From contig MEDW01000012.1 of NCBI GenBank assembly GCA_001724215.1, forward strand, positions 1 through 38,683: DNA of 38,683 nt, in the 5' to 3' direction. Source of the DNA: Erythrobacter sp. SCN 62-14. Its GTDB lineage: Bacteria; Pseudomonadota; Alphaproteobacteria; Sphingomonadales; Sphingomonadaceae. Positions within the stretch are counted from its first letter, which is position 1. Every line of letters starts with the position of its first letter. The notes beneath the pieces were generated by a model that saw nothing but the letters and a program-made list of their open reading frames with translations, was not told the DNA's origin and searched no databases. Below, in pieces: positions 14,136-22,996 of the stretch. The translations under genes were made by a program, and so were the position numbers.

Positions 14136-15656
14136 ATGTCGCTCAAACTCGCTATCGCAAAGCTCTCCGCGGCTGCGGCAGGTGTAGCGCTGCTGCAAGG
14201 CGGTGCCGTGCGCGTTGCAGAACCGATGAACACCGATGTCCCGGACTTCACCACCGGCAAGGAGATCGTCGCCGATCCCGTCACCGGCCAGCGCTATGTC
14301 AAAGGCGCGCGGGTGCGCGAGGTTCCGATGGCAGAGCCGGTGCGCCGCCGCATTGTGGAGCGCACCATCGAATGTCAGCCGGTTGGTTTCGGCGGCGTGG
14401 GCGCGCCCAGCATGCCAGCCAATATCGTGCAGACCTATGCCGATCCCAATGAGTGCCCGCCGATTGCGCAGGTGGCCTTCATGCCTGCGCCCTTGCCGCC
14501 GCTCCCGCCCGTACAGGGCGGCGGGGGAGGAGGCGGCTTTGGTGGCGGCTTTGGCGGCTTTGGCGGCGGGCTGGCCGGAGGGCTGGCCGGCGGCTTTTTC
14601 GGTGGCTTTTTTGGTGGCGGTGGTTCGTCGTCGGGTGATGTCTCGGTTTCCACCACAACCTCGACGTCAGGCGGAACTTCGGGCCTGACGTCGAACGGCG
14701 GGACGACTTCGAATGGCACAACGTCTGGCGCCACGACCAGCGGCATCAACATCATTATCGACAACTCGACCTCGACAACTTCGTCGTCGGGTCAGATCAG
14801 CACTTCGACAGGGCAGGTGTCCACGTCGAGCACCACGGGCGGGGTGAGCACGTCGACAGGCGGTGTTTCCACTTCGAGCACCACAGGCGGAGTATCCACC
14901 TCGACCGGCGGGGTCAGCACTTCTTCGGGCGGTGTTTCGACTTCGACGGGCGGTGTGAGCACGTCCTCGGGAGCTGTCACATCTTCGACCGGCGGTGTCT
15001 CCACGTCGACGTCCAGTTCAAGCGGTGGGATCAGCACCTCGACCTCGACATCGACAGGCGGGGTTACCAGCACGTCTTCAACCAGCGGCAATGTCAGTTC
15101 ATCGACAAGCGGCAACGTCAGCACCTCGACCTCCTCGAGCGGCAATGTGAGCTCATCCACTTCAACCAGCGGCGGAGGCACTTCGACCTCTACCTCCACC
15201 TCGACCAGCGGCGGAACGAGCGGTAAGCCCGGAACCACGACTTCGGGCGGCTCGTCTTCCTCCTCGTCGTCGAGCAGTTCCTCTTCCTCGAGCAGCGGGG
15301 GCACGAGCGGTAAGCCTGGCACCACGACTTCGGGTGGAGGCGGTTCATCGTCCTCGAGCAGCTCCAGTTCTTCGTCGAGCTCCTCGTCCTCGGGTGGCGC
15401 GACCAGCGGCGGCGGCACTTCGGGCGATATGACCAGCAGCACCAGCTCCTCGTCGTCGAGCGGTTCGTCGTCGAGCAGTTCATCGACTTCGGGCGGCTCG
15501 ACCTCCTCGAGCAGCAGTTCTTCATCGTCTTCCTCGTCGAGCAGCAGCAGCAGCGGTGGTCACGATGTGCCTGCTCCGCCGATGATGGCGCTGTTCGGTT
15601 TGGCTACGGCAGCGGTGCTGGGACGCCGCCGGATGAAGCGCAAGATCGCAGCTTAG
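14136..15656 (+). CDS. Exported Gly- and Ser/Thr-repeat protein with C-terminal sorting-type signal
   Basis: This 506-residue low-complexity protein is laid out as follows. A signal-like N-terminus (about 1-24) is followed by a unique region (about 28-125) with two cysteines (ECQPVG, NECPPIA). A Gly/Phe-rich segment (about 128-163) comes next, then a long Ser/Thr/Gly tract (about 164-473) whose first half repeats GGVSTST/GGVSTSS and whose second half has poly-Ser runs. The last 33 residues read DVPAPPMMALFGLATAAVLGRRRMKRK: a Pro motif, one hydrophobic helix and a basic tail. This is the tripartite layout of PEP-CTERM and related sorting signals. A heavily modified surface or exopolymer-associated protein is plausible, but its function is unknown. 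It stands alone and ends in a strong terminator. Confidence 0.75.
   Translation: MSLKLAIAKLSAAAAGVALLQGGAVRVAEPMNTDVPDFTTGKEIVADPVTGQRYVKGARVREVPMAEPVRRRIVERTIECQPVGFGGVGAPSMPANIVQTYADPNECPPIAQVAFMPAPLPPLPPVQGGGGGGGFGGGFGGFGGGLAGGLAGGFFGGFFGGGGSSSGDVSVSTTTSTSGGTSGLTSNGGTTSNGTTSGATTSGINIIIDNSTSTTSSSGQISTSTGQVSTSSTTGGVSTSTGGVSTSSTTGGVSTSTGGVSTSSGGVSTSTGGVSTSSGAVTSSTGGVSTSTSSSSGGISTSTSTSTGGVTSTSSTSGNVSSSTSGNVSTSTSSSGNVSSSTSTSGGGTSTSTSTSTSGGTSGKPGTTTSGGSSSSSSSSSSSSSSSGGTSGKPGTTTSGGGGSSSSSSSSSSSSSSSSGGATSGGGTSGDMTSSTSSSSSSGSSSSSSSTSGGSTSSSSSSSSSSSSSSSSSGGHDVPAPPMMALFGLATAAVLGRRRMKRKIAA
14793..15555 (+). repeat. Degenerate coding repeat (TCG/AGC/ACC/TCC serine-threonine codons)
   Basis: The DNA is a tandem-like series of short units encoding Gly-Gly-Val-Ser-Thr-Ser/Thr, then serine runs in which TCG, TCC, TCT, AGC and AGT codons are mixed. 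The mixture of serine codons keeps the protein pattern while breaking perfect DNA identity. This suggests selection on the peptide. Length variation between strains by slippage or recombination is likely. Confidence 0.7.
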
Positions 15657-15669
15657 GATCGTGCACAGC

Positions 15670-15706
15670 AAAAGGGCGGCTCTCCGGAGAATAAAGCCGC
15701 CCTTTT
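15670..15706. terminator. Bidirectional intrinsic terminator
   Basis: AAAAGGGCGGCT (15670-15681) and AGCCGCCCTTTT (15695-15706) form a perfect 12-bp stem around a 13-base loop. The T-run follows the stem on the plus strand and the A-run gives one on the minus strand. It lies between the convergent stops of the Ser/Thr-rich protein and the rhodanese lipoprotein and can end both transcripts. Confidence 0.88.
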
Positions 15707-15725
15707 ACATAGGCCTACAGGCGGT

Positions 15726-16220
15726 TCAGCAGCTTTGCGCGGCGCCCTGTTCGCAAGCCGCCAGACGCACGCGTTCACGCCAGGCAAGAATTCCGCCGGG
15801 CATGTGGGTGACACTATGCCCTGCCTCCTCGGCAAGCGCGGTCGCTGCGGCCAGCGAGCGGCTGCCCGAACGGCAATAAAGCACCACTTCGCGCCCGTCA
15901 TCGCCTGTCAGCACGGAAGCGTCCAACCGATCCATCGGGATATGCTCTGCACCCGGAATAGTGCCGCCGTCTGCGACTTCTTCGGCAGTGCGTATATCGA
16001 TCAGGCGGATCGTTCCGCGCACCAGTTCTTCGGCCACTTCCGCAGGTGAGATTTCAACCACAGGTGCCGCTGTTGCCTCGGTTGCAGCAGCCGCGGCCAG
16101 TTCAAAGCCGAACGGCGCACCGCCACCCTTGCGATCACTGCTCGATTGCTGCGCCTCACCCCCGCACGCAGCGAGGGCGAGAACTGCAGCTGCAATAATA
16201 AGGGGCTGGGATTGCTTCAT
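15726..16220 (-). CDS. Rhodanese-domain lipoprotein
   Basis: The 164-residue protein has a lipoprotein signal with lipobox LAAC (Cys19). An Ala-rich spacer and a single rhodanese domain follow: VRGTIRLIDIRTAEEVADGGTIPGAEHIPMD, then the active-site loop YCRSGSRS with Cys116. It would act as a membrane-tethered periplasmic sulfurtransferase or a thiol/redox protein. The substrate is unknown. The AAGGAG ribosome-binding site overlaps the aconitase stop codon, so the two genes are almost certainly co-transcribed and probably coupled. Two further cysteines lie at the extreme C-terminus (ACEQGAAQSC). Confidence 0.88.
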   Translation of the reverse strand: MKQSQPLIIAAAVLALAACGGEAQQSSSDRKGGGAPFGFELAAAAATEATAAPVVEISPAEVAEELVRGTIRLIDIRTAEEVADGGTIPGAEHIPMDRLDASVLTGDDGREVVLYCRSGSRSLAAATALAEEAGHSVTHMPGGILAWRERVRLAACEQGAAQSC

Positions 16221-16228
16221 GCGTCTCC

Positions 16229-18901
16229 TTACGCCGCCAATTTGCGCAAGACGTAATGGAGGATCCCGCCATGGCGGTAATATTCCATCTCGTTGGCGGT
16301 ATCGATACGGCACAACGCAGTGAAGGAGAATTGGGTTCCATCCGCACGGGTGACTTCAACCGTCACATCCTGCCCCGGCGTGAGGTCTGCAAGGCCGCGG
16401 ATCGAGAAGGTGTCATCGGCACTGAGGCCCAAAGTCTCGCGCGTGTCGCCATCTTTGAACTGCAAGGGCAAGACGCCCATGCCGACAAGGTTGGAGCGGT
16501 GGATGCGTTCAAAGCTCTCGACGATCACCATGCGCACACCCAAGAGGATCGTGCCCTTCGCCGCCCAGTCGCGGCTGGAGCCGGTGCCGTATTCCTTGCC
16601 GCCGATCACGACGAGCGGCGTGCCGTCTTCCTTGTGGCGCATCGCCGCGTCGTAAATCGGCATGGTCTCGCCCTCGTAGGTCGAAAATCCGCCTTCGACG
16701 CCGGGGACCATCTCGTTCTTGATGCGGATATTGGCGAAGGTGCCCCGCATCATCACTTCGTGGTGGCCGCGGCGCGAGCCATAGGAGTTGAAATCCTTCT
16801 TGGCGACCTGATTGCCCATCAGGAACTTGCCCGCCGGGCTGTCTTCCTTGATCGAACCGGCCGGCGAGATGTGATCGGTGGTGACCGAATCGCCAAGGAT
16901 CGCCAGCGGCTTTGCATCGATGATGTCGGTGACCGGGGCAGGCGTCATCGTCATGCCCTCGAAATAGGGCGGGTTGGCGACATAGGTGCTGCCAGCGCGC
17001 CACTGGTAGGTGTCGGACGGCTCGACCGTGATCGCCTGCCAGTGCTCATCGCCATCATAGACATTGGCGTAACGCGATTCGAACATCGAGCGGTCGATGT
17101 TGGCGGCGCGGTGTTCGGCAATCTCGGCGTTGCTCGGCCAAAGGTCTGCCAGCATCACGTCCTTGCCGTCCTTGTCCTGCCCGATTGGCGTGGTGGTGAT
17201 GTCTTCGGTGACAGTGCCCTTCAAGGCATAGGCCACCACCAGCGGCGGCGAGGCAAGGAAGTTGGCGCGCACATCGGGGCTGACACGGCCTTCGAAATTG
17301 CGGTTGCCCGACAGCACCGAGGCGGCGACAATATCATTGCCGTTGATCGCGGCGCTAATCGGCGCGGCGAGCGGGCCGGAATTGCCGATGCAGGTGGTGC
17401 AGCCATAGCCGACGAGGTCAAAGCCGACCGCATCGAGGTGCTCCTGCAGGCCCGACTTCACGAGGTAATCGGTCACAACCTGCGAACCCGGCGCGAGGCT
17501 GGTCTTGACCCACGGCTTGGGCTTAAGGCCGCGCTCGTTGGCCTTCTTCGCCACCAAGCCTGCGGCGATCAGCACATCGGGGTTGGAGGTGTTGGTGCAC
17601 GAGGTGATGGCTGCAATCACCACGTCGCCATCGCCGATATCGTGGTCCTTGCCTTCCACGCCAACGCGCGCCGGGGCAGCCTTGCCGTAGAGCTTGGTGA
17701 GATCAGCGTTGAACAGGTCATCGACCTTGTCGAGCACGACCTTGTCCTGCGGGCGCTTGGGGCCGGCGAGGCTGGGGACGACCGCTGCCATGTCGAGCGA
17801 CAGGGTCTTGGTGAAGACCGGCACATTGGCGGGATCAAACCACATGCCCTGCGCCTTGGCGTAAGCTTCGACGAGCGCGATGGTTTCTTCGCTGCGGCCC
17901 GTGAGGCGCAGGTAATCGATGGTCTTGTCGTCAATCCCGAAGAAGCCGCAGGTCGCGCCATATTCGGGAGCCATGTTGGCGATGGTTGCGCGGTCGGCCA
18001 GCGTGAGGTTGGCAACGCCCGGCCCGTAGAATTCGACGAAGCGGCCGACGACGCCCACTTCACGCAGCATTTGAACGCAAGTGAGCACCAGATCGGTCGC
18101 AGTCACGCCTTCCGCCATCGCGCCTTCGAGATAGAAGCCGACCACTTCGGGGATCAGCATCGAAACCGGCTGGCCGAGCATTGCAGCCTCAGCCTCAATC
18201 CCGCCGACGCCCCAGCCGAGCACGCCCAGCCCGTTGATCATGGTGGTGTGGCTGTCGGTGCCAACGCAGGTGTCGGGATAGGCGACCATGACGCCGTCCG
18301 GGCCTTCGCTTGACCACACGGCGCGGGCCAGATGTTCAAGGTTTACCTGATGGCAGATGCCGGTGCCGGGAGGCACGGCGGTGAAGTTCTTGAAGCTCTT
18401 GGAGCCCCACTTGAGGAAGTCATAACGCTCGGCATTGCGCTCATATTCCAAAGCCATATTGGCTTCCATCGCCTTGGGGTGGCCGAATTCATCGACCATC
18501 ACCGAGTGATCGATCACGAGGTTGACCGGAACCAGCGGATTGATCTTGGCGGTATCCCCGCCCAGCTTCTTGATCGCATCGCGCATCGCGGCAAGATCAA
18601 CGACGCAAGGCACGCCGGTGAAATCCTGAAGCAGCACGCGCGCCGGGCGATACTGGATTTCTTCGCCCGTGGTGGGATTGTTCTGCCAATCAACCAGCGC
18701 CTGAATATGCGAGCGCGCCACGGTGAAGCCATCATCTTCAAAGCGCAGCAGGTTTTCCAAGAGCACCCTCATCGAAATCGGCAATTTCGACACATCGCCC
18801 AATTGCGCCGCTGCCTTGGCGAGCGAGTAATAGGCGTATTCCTTTCCGCCCACGTTCAGAATGTCGCGGGTGCCAAGCGTGTCCTTGCCGATTGCAGTCA
18901 T
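16229..18901 (-). CDS. acnA: Aconitate hydratase A
   Basis: Aconitase isomerises citrate to isocitrate in the TCA cycle using a 4Fe-4S cluster. The 890-residue protein has the AcnA/IRP layout: N-terminal catalytic domains with [16 protein letters not shown], and cluster cysteines in [15 protein letters not shown] (about 434) and [14 protein letters not shown] (about 500 and 503). The swivel domain follows, with [17 protein letters not shown] and the substrate loop [15 protein letters not shown] chose the ATG at 18901 (AAGGA upstream) because the longer reading adds 30 residues with no family match. A long open frame on the opposite strand is a codon-bias shadow. Confidence 0.97.
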   Translation of the reverse strand: MTAIGKDTLGTRDILNVGGKEYAYYSLAKAAAQLGDVSKLPISMRVLLENLLRFEDDGFTVARSHIQALVDWQNNPTTGEEIQYRPARVLLQDFTGVPCVVDLAAMRDAIKKLGGDTAKINPLVPVNLVIDHSVMVDEFGHPKAMEANMALEYERNAERYDFLKWGSKSFKNFTAVPPGTGICHQVNLEHLARAVWSSEGPDGVMVAYPDTCVGTDSHTTMINGLGVLGWGVGGIEAEAAMLGQPVSMLIPEVVGFYLEGAMAEGVTATDLVLTCVQMLREVGVVGRFVEFYGPGVANLTLADRATIANMAPEYGATCGFFGIDDKTIDYLRLTGRSEETIALVEAYAKAQGMWFDPANVPVFTKTLSLDMAAVVPSLAGPKRPQDKVVLDKVDDLFNADLTKLYGKAAPARVGVEGKDHDIGDGDVVIAAITSCTNTSNPDVLIAAGLVAKKANERGLKPKPWVKTSLAPGSQVVTDYLVKSGLQEHLDAVGFDLVGYGCTTCIGNSGPLAAPISAAINGNDIVAASVLSGNRNFEGRVSPDVRANFLASPPLVVAYALKGTVTEDITTTPIGQDKDGKDVMLADLWPSNAEIAEHRAANIDRSMFESRYANVYDGDEHWQAITVEPSDTYQWRAGSTYVANPPYFEGMTMTPAPVTDIIDAKPLAILGDSVTTDHISPAGSIKEDSPAGKFLMGNQVAKKDFNSYGSRRGHHEVMMRGTFANIRIKNEMVPGVEGGFSTYEGETMPIYDAAMRHKEDGTPLVVIGGKEYGTGSSRDWAAKGTILLGVRMVIVESFERIHRSNLVGMGVLPLQFKDGDTRETLGLSADDTFSIRGLADLTPGQDVTVEVTRADGTQFSFTALCRIDTANEMEYYRHGGILHYVLRKLAA

Positions 18902-19030
18902 GGCGGCTGTCGTCCTTTTTTGCGAGATGTCCCAAGGCCACGCCCCCGATCCATGGGTGCAGCCAATTCGCCGTGGCGATTGCGCTTTCAACGGCGCAAG
19001 GTCAAGGGGGCGCGGGGTAGGAATTTGGTC

Positions 19031-19933
19031 TTAGGCAGGCGTTTCGCCAGCAGAGAGGGCAGCGGGTTTGGCCTGACGCGTGATCAGCCAGCACCCACCG
19101 ATAATAAGCGCGGTGCCGGCCCATGTCGCAAGGCCGGGCACCTCGCTGAAAAAGACCCAGCCCAGCACGCTCGCCCACAGGAATGCCGAATATTCGATCG
19201 GGACCAGCACCTGCGCTTCGGCGCGGGCATAGGCCCATGCAACCGACAGCGCACCTGCCACCGTGAAGGCGCCGCCGGCCAGTAGGGGCAGCCATGCTGC
19301 TTGCGGCGGCATCTGCCATGCCAGCGGGACAAACAGCAGCAGCACGAGTGCGCTGACGATGCTGTGAAAAGTTGCGATTTCAACGGGGCCGGCAAGCTGC
19401 GCCTGCCGCCTGATCACGATAAAATTATAGGCGTAAAGAAGCGCGGAAATCATGATTGAGCCAAGGCCCAACGCGGTGTCTTGATCGAACGTGCCTTGCC
19501 CGATCTTGCCGCCGATAATCACCAGCGTGCCGATAAACCCCAGCACGCTTGCCCAGATCGCATTGCGGCTGATGGTTTCCCCCAAAAGCACGCTCGCCAG
19601 ATAGAGCGCGACAATCGGCGCAATGAAAGACAGCGCGATGGTTTCAGCCAGAGGCAGGCGGGTGAGGGCAAAGAAGAAGGTCAGCGCCATGAAGGCAGTG
19701 ATCACACCGCGTTCGATGTGAAGTTTCAACACGCGCGGGCCCGGCCAGGCTGGCCCGCGCGCGAGCCAGATGGGCGCAATGATCGCCCCGCCAATCGCCG
19801 AACGAAGCAAAGTGGCGGTAAAGGCACCTGCCAGGAGCGCAGCCTCTTTCATGAAAGCATCCATGACCGACAGAAATCCCACGCCCGCAAAGGCAACAGC
19901 AATCGGCAGCAGGGGGCGGGCAGCGGCGTTCAT
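19031..19933 (-). CDS. DMT-superfamily (EamA) permease
   Basis: The 300-residue membrane protein has about ten hydrophobic helices in two EamA-type halves. The first is VAFAGVGFLSVMDAFMKEAALLAGAFTATLLRSAIGG and the second begins near ALGLGSIMISALLYAYNFIVIRRQ. The motif LPLAETIALSFIAPIVALYLASVLLGE (end of the first half) and PIEYSAFLWASVLGWVFFSEVP (end of the second) are typical of drug/metabolite exporters. The substrate cannot be predicted. It lies 129 bp upstream of aconitase on the same strand and is divergent from the L,D-transpeptidase gene across 198 bp. Confidence 0.9.
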   Translation of the reverse strand: MNAAARPLLPIAVAFAGVGFLSVMDAFMKEAALLAGAFTATLLRSAIGGAIIAPIWLARGPAWPGPRVLKLHIERGVITAFMALTFFFALTRLPLAETIALSFIAPIVALYLASVLLGETISRNAIWASVLGFIGTLVIIGGKIGQGTFDQDTALGLGSIMISALLYAYNFIVIRRQAQLAGPVEIATFHSIVSALVLLLFVPLAWQMPPQAAWLPLLAGGAFTVAGALSVAWAYARAEAQVLVPIEYSAFLWASVLGWVFFSEVPGLATWAGTALIIGGCWLITRQAKPAALSAGETPA

Positions 19934-20131
19934 GGCACTGCGCGCTTAGCGGTTTGCGCCTGCGCCGTCACGCGCCGCTTGCAGAGAGCGGTTTGTGTTT
20001 GCGCTGCATCACCAAGTTGCAGATTCATCGCAGCGCAAGGCTCGCTGGTTGATAGAATGCGCTGGGGCGGCCTATGGCAGTCACAGACGGGCGCCGCACT
20101 TTTTATCGCGGCGGGCAATTCAAGGTGCAAT

Positions 20132-21502
20132 ATGAACAGGTTGGCAGGCTATCTTTGGGGCGGAGCGGCACTCGCGGCAATCATGGCAGCAGGGCTGAGC
20201 GCGCAGGATCGCGCACCAACACCTGCACCTTCGCCTGCGCCCACGCCGTCGGCCACCTTTCAGCAGGCCTTCCCGCCGATGGTTTCCGAGCCGGTGGTTC
20301 AGCCCAGCATGCAAGTCATCCACCCGCTCACGCAATCCTGGAGCGTGGCTCAGGCGCGCGCGCTCGTGGCGGTTATCGAAGGGGTTGGCGCAGAAGGTCT
20401 TGTGCCCGCCGATTATGAACTGGCCGCGCTCAAGGTCGCGCTGGCTTCGGGCCCATCGCAGGAACTCGACGAGATCGCCTCGCAGGCTTTCGTCTGGTTG
20501 GTTGAGGATCTGCGCGATGGCCGCACCCCGATGGAAGCGCGCCGCCAATGGTTTGTGGTCGATACCGATGTGGAACGTTTCCCCACCGGCAAACTGCTCA
20601 CCGATGCGCTGGAGAGCGGCGATATTGCCGGAACGCTTGCACAGCTGCATCCCACCCATCCGGATTATGCGCGGCTGCGCGAAGAACTTGCCAAAACGCC
20701 CGCCAGCAACACCGCGCGGCGCAAGCTGATCCTCGCCAATATGGACCGCTGGCGCTGGTTGCCGCGCGATCTGGGGCCGCAATATCTCATCACCAACGTG
20801 CCCGAATACCAGCTGCGCCTGACGGTGAACAACAAGATCATCAGCACCTATCGCACGGTGGTGGGCAAGCCGGGGCGCACTGCGACGCCGCAGCTCGCTG
20901 AAACCATCGAAGGCGTGGTGTTCAACCCCACCTGGACAGTGCCGCAATCCATCGTCAAGGGCGAAGGGCTGGGCGAGCGTGTGCTTTCCAACCCCGAATG
21001 GGCGCGGCGCAATGGCTATAAGGGCACGCGCGCTGCCAATGGCATGATCACCGTGGTGCAGCAGCCCGGACCTGGCAATTCGCTTGGGCTGATGAAGCTC
21101 GAAATGCCCAACCCGCACGCGATTTTCTTTCACGACACGCCCTCGCGCCACCTGTTCAACAACGAGAACCGCGCGCTGTCGCACGGCTGCATCCGTACCG
21201 AGCGGGCGCTGGAACTGGCGATCACCATGGCGATTTTGGGCAAGGGGGCGACCAAGGATGAAGCCGTCGCCATCGCCAATTCGGGCAAGTACACCAAGGT
21301 GCCGATCGAGAAGCGGATGCCCGCTTACATCACCTATTTCACCATGGCCTCCGACATCAACGGCGCAATGGCGACCTTCAAGGACATCTATGATCGCGAT
21401 GCCCCGGTGCTCGCCAGCCTCGACAAGCCGCGCGTGCGCGAACGCACTCAGCAGCCGGTTGATGAGATCATCGTGATCGAGGATGATCTGCGCGACGGTT
21501 AG
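20132..21502 (+). CDS. L,D-transpeptidase with YcbB-like scaffold (YkuD family)
   Basis: This is a periplasmic peptidoglycan cross-linking enzyme that forms 3-3 bridges or attaches partners to the cell wall. The 456-residue protein has a signal peptide (GGAALAAIMAAGLSAQ) and a Pro-rich linker. An alpha-helical scaffold region (about 60-210) follows, then a YkuD domain with TVVGKPGRTATPQL, FNPTWTVPQSI and the catalytic motif HDTPSRHLF...RALSHGCIRTE, in which Cys353 is the nucleophile. I chose the ATG at 20132 because it opens a clean signal peptide. A longer frame upstream crosses the opposite-strand permease gene. The gene faces a second, unrelated-looking L,D-transpeptidase across a repeat element. 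Confidence 0.93.
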   Translation: MNRLAGYLWGGAALAAIMAAGLSAQDRAPTPAPSPAPTPSATFQQAFPPMVSEPVVQPSMQVIHPLTQSWSVAQARALVAVIEGVGAEGLVPADYELAALKVALASGPSQELDEIASQAFVWLVEDLRDGRTPMEARRQWFVVDTDVERFPTGKLLTDALESGDIAGTLAQLHPTHPDYARLREELAKTPASNTARRKLILANMDRWRWLPRDLGPQYLITNVPEYQLRLTVNNKIISTYRTVVGKPGRTATPQLAETIEGVVFNPTWTVPQSIVKGEGLGERVLSNPEWARRNGYKGTRAANGMITVVQQPGPGNSLGLMKLEMPNPHAIFFHDTPSRHLFNNENRALSHGCIRTERALELAITMAILGKGATKDEAVAIANSGKYTKVPIEKRMPAYITYFTMASDINGAMATFKDIYDRDAPVLASLDKPRVRERTQQPVDEIIVIEDDLRDG

Positions 21503-21524
21503 GTTTTGCTCACTTTGTGGACGG

Positions 21525-21610
21525 CAGACCAGCCACCCCGCCACCAAGAATGCCATTGGGCTTTGGCGACCGGGTCGGGCCACGGCTCGTCAGGCGGGGT
21601 GAGTGGTCTG
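21525..21610. repeat. Dispersed inverted-repeat element, copy A
   Basis: CAGACCAGCCACCCCGCC (21525-21542) and GGCGGGGTGAGTGGTCTG (21593-21610) are complementary at 16 of 18 positions. The interior contains GACCGGGTCGGGCCA. The same end word and the same interior word recur in copy B (27330-27428). Aligned over 48 bases, the right halves match at 35 positions, with the differences concentrated in the middle. It fills the 133-bp convergent gap between two L,D-transpeptidase genes and has no ORF. Confidence 0.7.
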
Positions 21611-21635
21611 CGTCGCGCATCAGCGCGGCCGCGAA

Positions 21636-22349
21636 TCAATATAATCCCGGCGCGTAGCGTTGCAGATCGGTGGGATGATCGGGACGCAGCATGGCAAGGC
21701 CGGTGGTTTCGATCCGGCCATCTTCTTCCAGCCCGAGCGAATCAGCATAAAGCAGGCGTCCGCCGGACAGGTTCAGCAGAGCGGTGCGAAACTGCTCCTC
21801 GCCAAAAGCAAAGCAGCCATTCGAGCGCCCGAGCCTGCCCCACTTTGCAAGATGAGCGGGTTCCGCATAGGCGGCGCGGTGCATCACGATATAGCGGCGC
21901 AAGGCGGCATCATTGGTGGAATCAAGCCCGCCGAGCCGCACCGAAGTGCCATAGCGCCCAACATACCATTCCCACGTCACATAGGCGCCGCGGCTGGTGG
22001 CGTTGCTGCCTTCGACATTGGAAAACTGCTTGAGCCAGCCGTCATGTTCGCGGTCCGAGCCTGTGCCGTGGCTGACATGGAGGCTTTCAACCTCTGAGCG
22101 CTCCAGATTGACGAGGTGAAAGCGCGGCCGCGCTGAATGCAGGCCGAAATCGGCAATCCCGACAATATCGCGCTTCCAGATGGCGGCGCCTGCGCGATCA
22201 AGCTCGCGCTTGGCAATCTCGAACAGCATCCGGTCGCGCGGGGCGCCCGGAGCCACCGACGCTGACAGCCTTGCCGGCAGGGCAAGCCCGCCAGCGGCAA
22301 CAAGGCCAGCGCTCAGCGTGCCTTTCAGAATGTCGCGCCGTGTTGTCAT
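21636..22349 (-). CDS. Tat-exported murein L,D-transpeptidase catalytic domain protein (YkuD_2 type)
   Basis: The 237-residue protein has a twin-arginine signal (TTRRDILKGTLSAGLVAAGGLAL, cleavage near ALPARLSA). A compact domain follows with LHVSHGTGSD (His94), WYVGRYGTSVRLGG, YIVMHRA and the catalytic motif GRSNGCFAF with Cys179. This is the L,D-transpeptidase branch lacking the SHGC.R signature. A Tat signal implies folding in the cytoplasm before export. It is convergent with the YcbB-like enzyme across repeat element A and divergent from a small exported protein. Whether it makes cross-links or edits them is unknown. Confidence 0.87.
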   Translation of the reverse strand: MTTRRDILKGTLSAGLVAAGGLALPARLSASVAPGAPRDRMLFEIAKRELDRAGAAIWKRDIVGIADFGLHSARPRFHLVNLERSEVESLHVSHGTGSDREHDGWLKQFSNVEGSNATSRGAYVTWEWYVGRYGTSVRLGGLDSTNDAALRRYIVMHRAAYAEPAHLAKWGRLGRSNGCFAFGEEQFRTALLNLSGGRLLYADSLGLEEDGRIETTGLAMLRPDHPTDLQRYAPGLY

Positions 22350-22477
22350 GGTGCTCCACTATATCGGCAATCGCGCCTTTCCCAAGAGTGAATTTGCCAA
22401 TCGCGCGATTGCCTTGGTCGGGAGGGTGGGCAACAAGTCATGCCAAGGGCTCGATTCGCTTCAGGAGGGGAACTGCG

Positions 22478-22996
22478 ATGAATTTGCTGCGGCTTGCGGC
22501 GCTGATGATCCTTGGCGCGCTGTCCACGCCGCTGTCGGCAGAGACGGCGCTGCAAGAGGGCTTGCCGGATTATCCGGTGGGATTTTTTGACGGGGTCGAA
22601 GGCGGGCCTGACAGCCAGATGCCGACCCGCATCACCAGCGTCAGCGACCTTGCCCGCATTGCCGCGCCCAAGGGAGTGACCCTGCAATGGATCAGCTGGG
22701 ATTATCGCGGCGAGGCGCGGGTGCTGGTCAATGGGACAGGGCAATGGTTTCTTGATGCGCGCCAAAGCGGCGATGGCGATGCCTTTGTGAGCGTCAATGG
22801 CATGATCACCGAGATTGGAGACAAATATTTCATTCTTGATGGGACGATTTCCATCCTCAACGCGCCCGATGCGGGGCGGCGGTGCGAGGCGCAGGACAAG
22901 TGGCGGTTTGAAATCACTCAGAATCGCCAATATTACCGACTGCGCCGCTTTGAATGGTGCGATGGGCTGACCGATTACATCGACATCTATTTCTGA
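22478..22996 (+). CDS. Exported protein of unknown function
   Basis: I do not recognise this family. The 172-residue product has a signal peptide ([21 protein letters not shown]) and a strong CAGGAGGGG ribosome-binding site. The mature part looks like a small beta-rich domain: [50 protein letters not shown], then [13 protein letters not shown] and [21 protein letters not shown]. Two cysteines in the mature part may form a disulfide. The last ten bases overlap the 3' end of the convergent deacetylase-like gene. Confidence 0.82.
   Translation: MNLLRLAALMILGALSTPLSAETALQEGLPDYPVGFFDGVEGGPDSQMPTRITSVSDLARIAAPKGVTLQWISWDYRGEARVLVNGTGQWFLDARQSGDGDAFVSVNGMITEIGDKYFILDGTISILNAPDAGRRCEAQDKWRFEITQNRQYYRLRRFEWCDGLTDYIDIYF

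Noticed and set aside
14792..15442. Antisense frame rich in Glu, Val and Pro opposite the Ser/Thr tract
   Set aside because: It is a by-product of the serine/threonine codon repeats read backwards. The forward protein has a signal peptide and sorting tail, this one has neither.
14793..15555. CRISPR-like array suggested by the periodic DNA
   Set aside because: The periodicity is coding (GGVSTST), units are short and degenerate, and no spacers of constant length exist.
16256..18313. 685-codon open frame on the plus strand opposite aconitase
   Set aside because: It is antisense to a clear acnA gene. High-GC codon bias keeps the opposite frame open, and it has no recognisable domain or signal.
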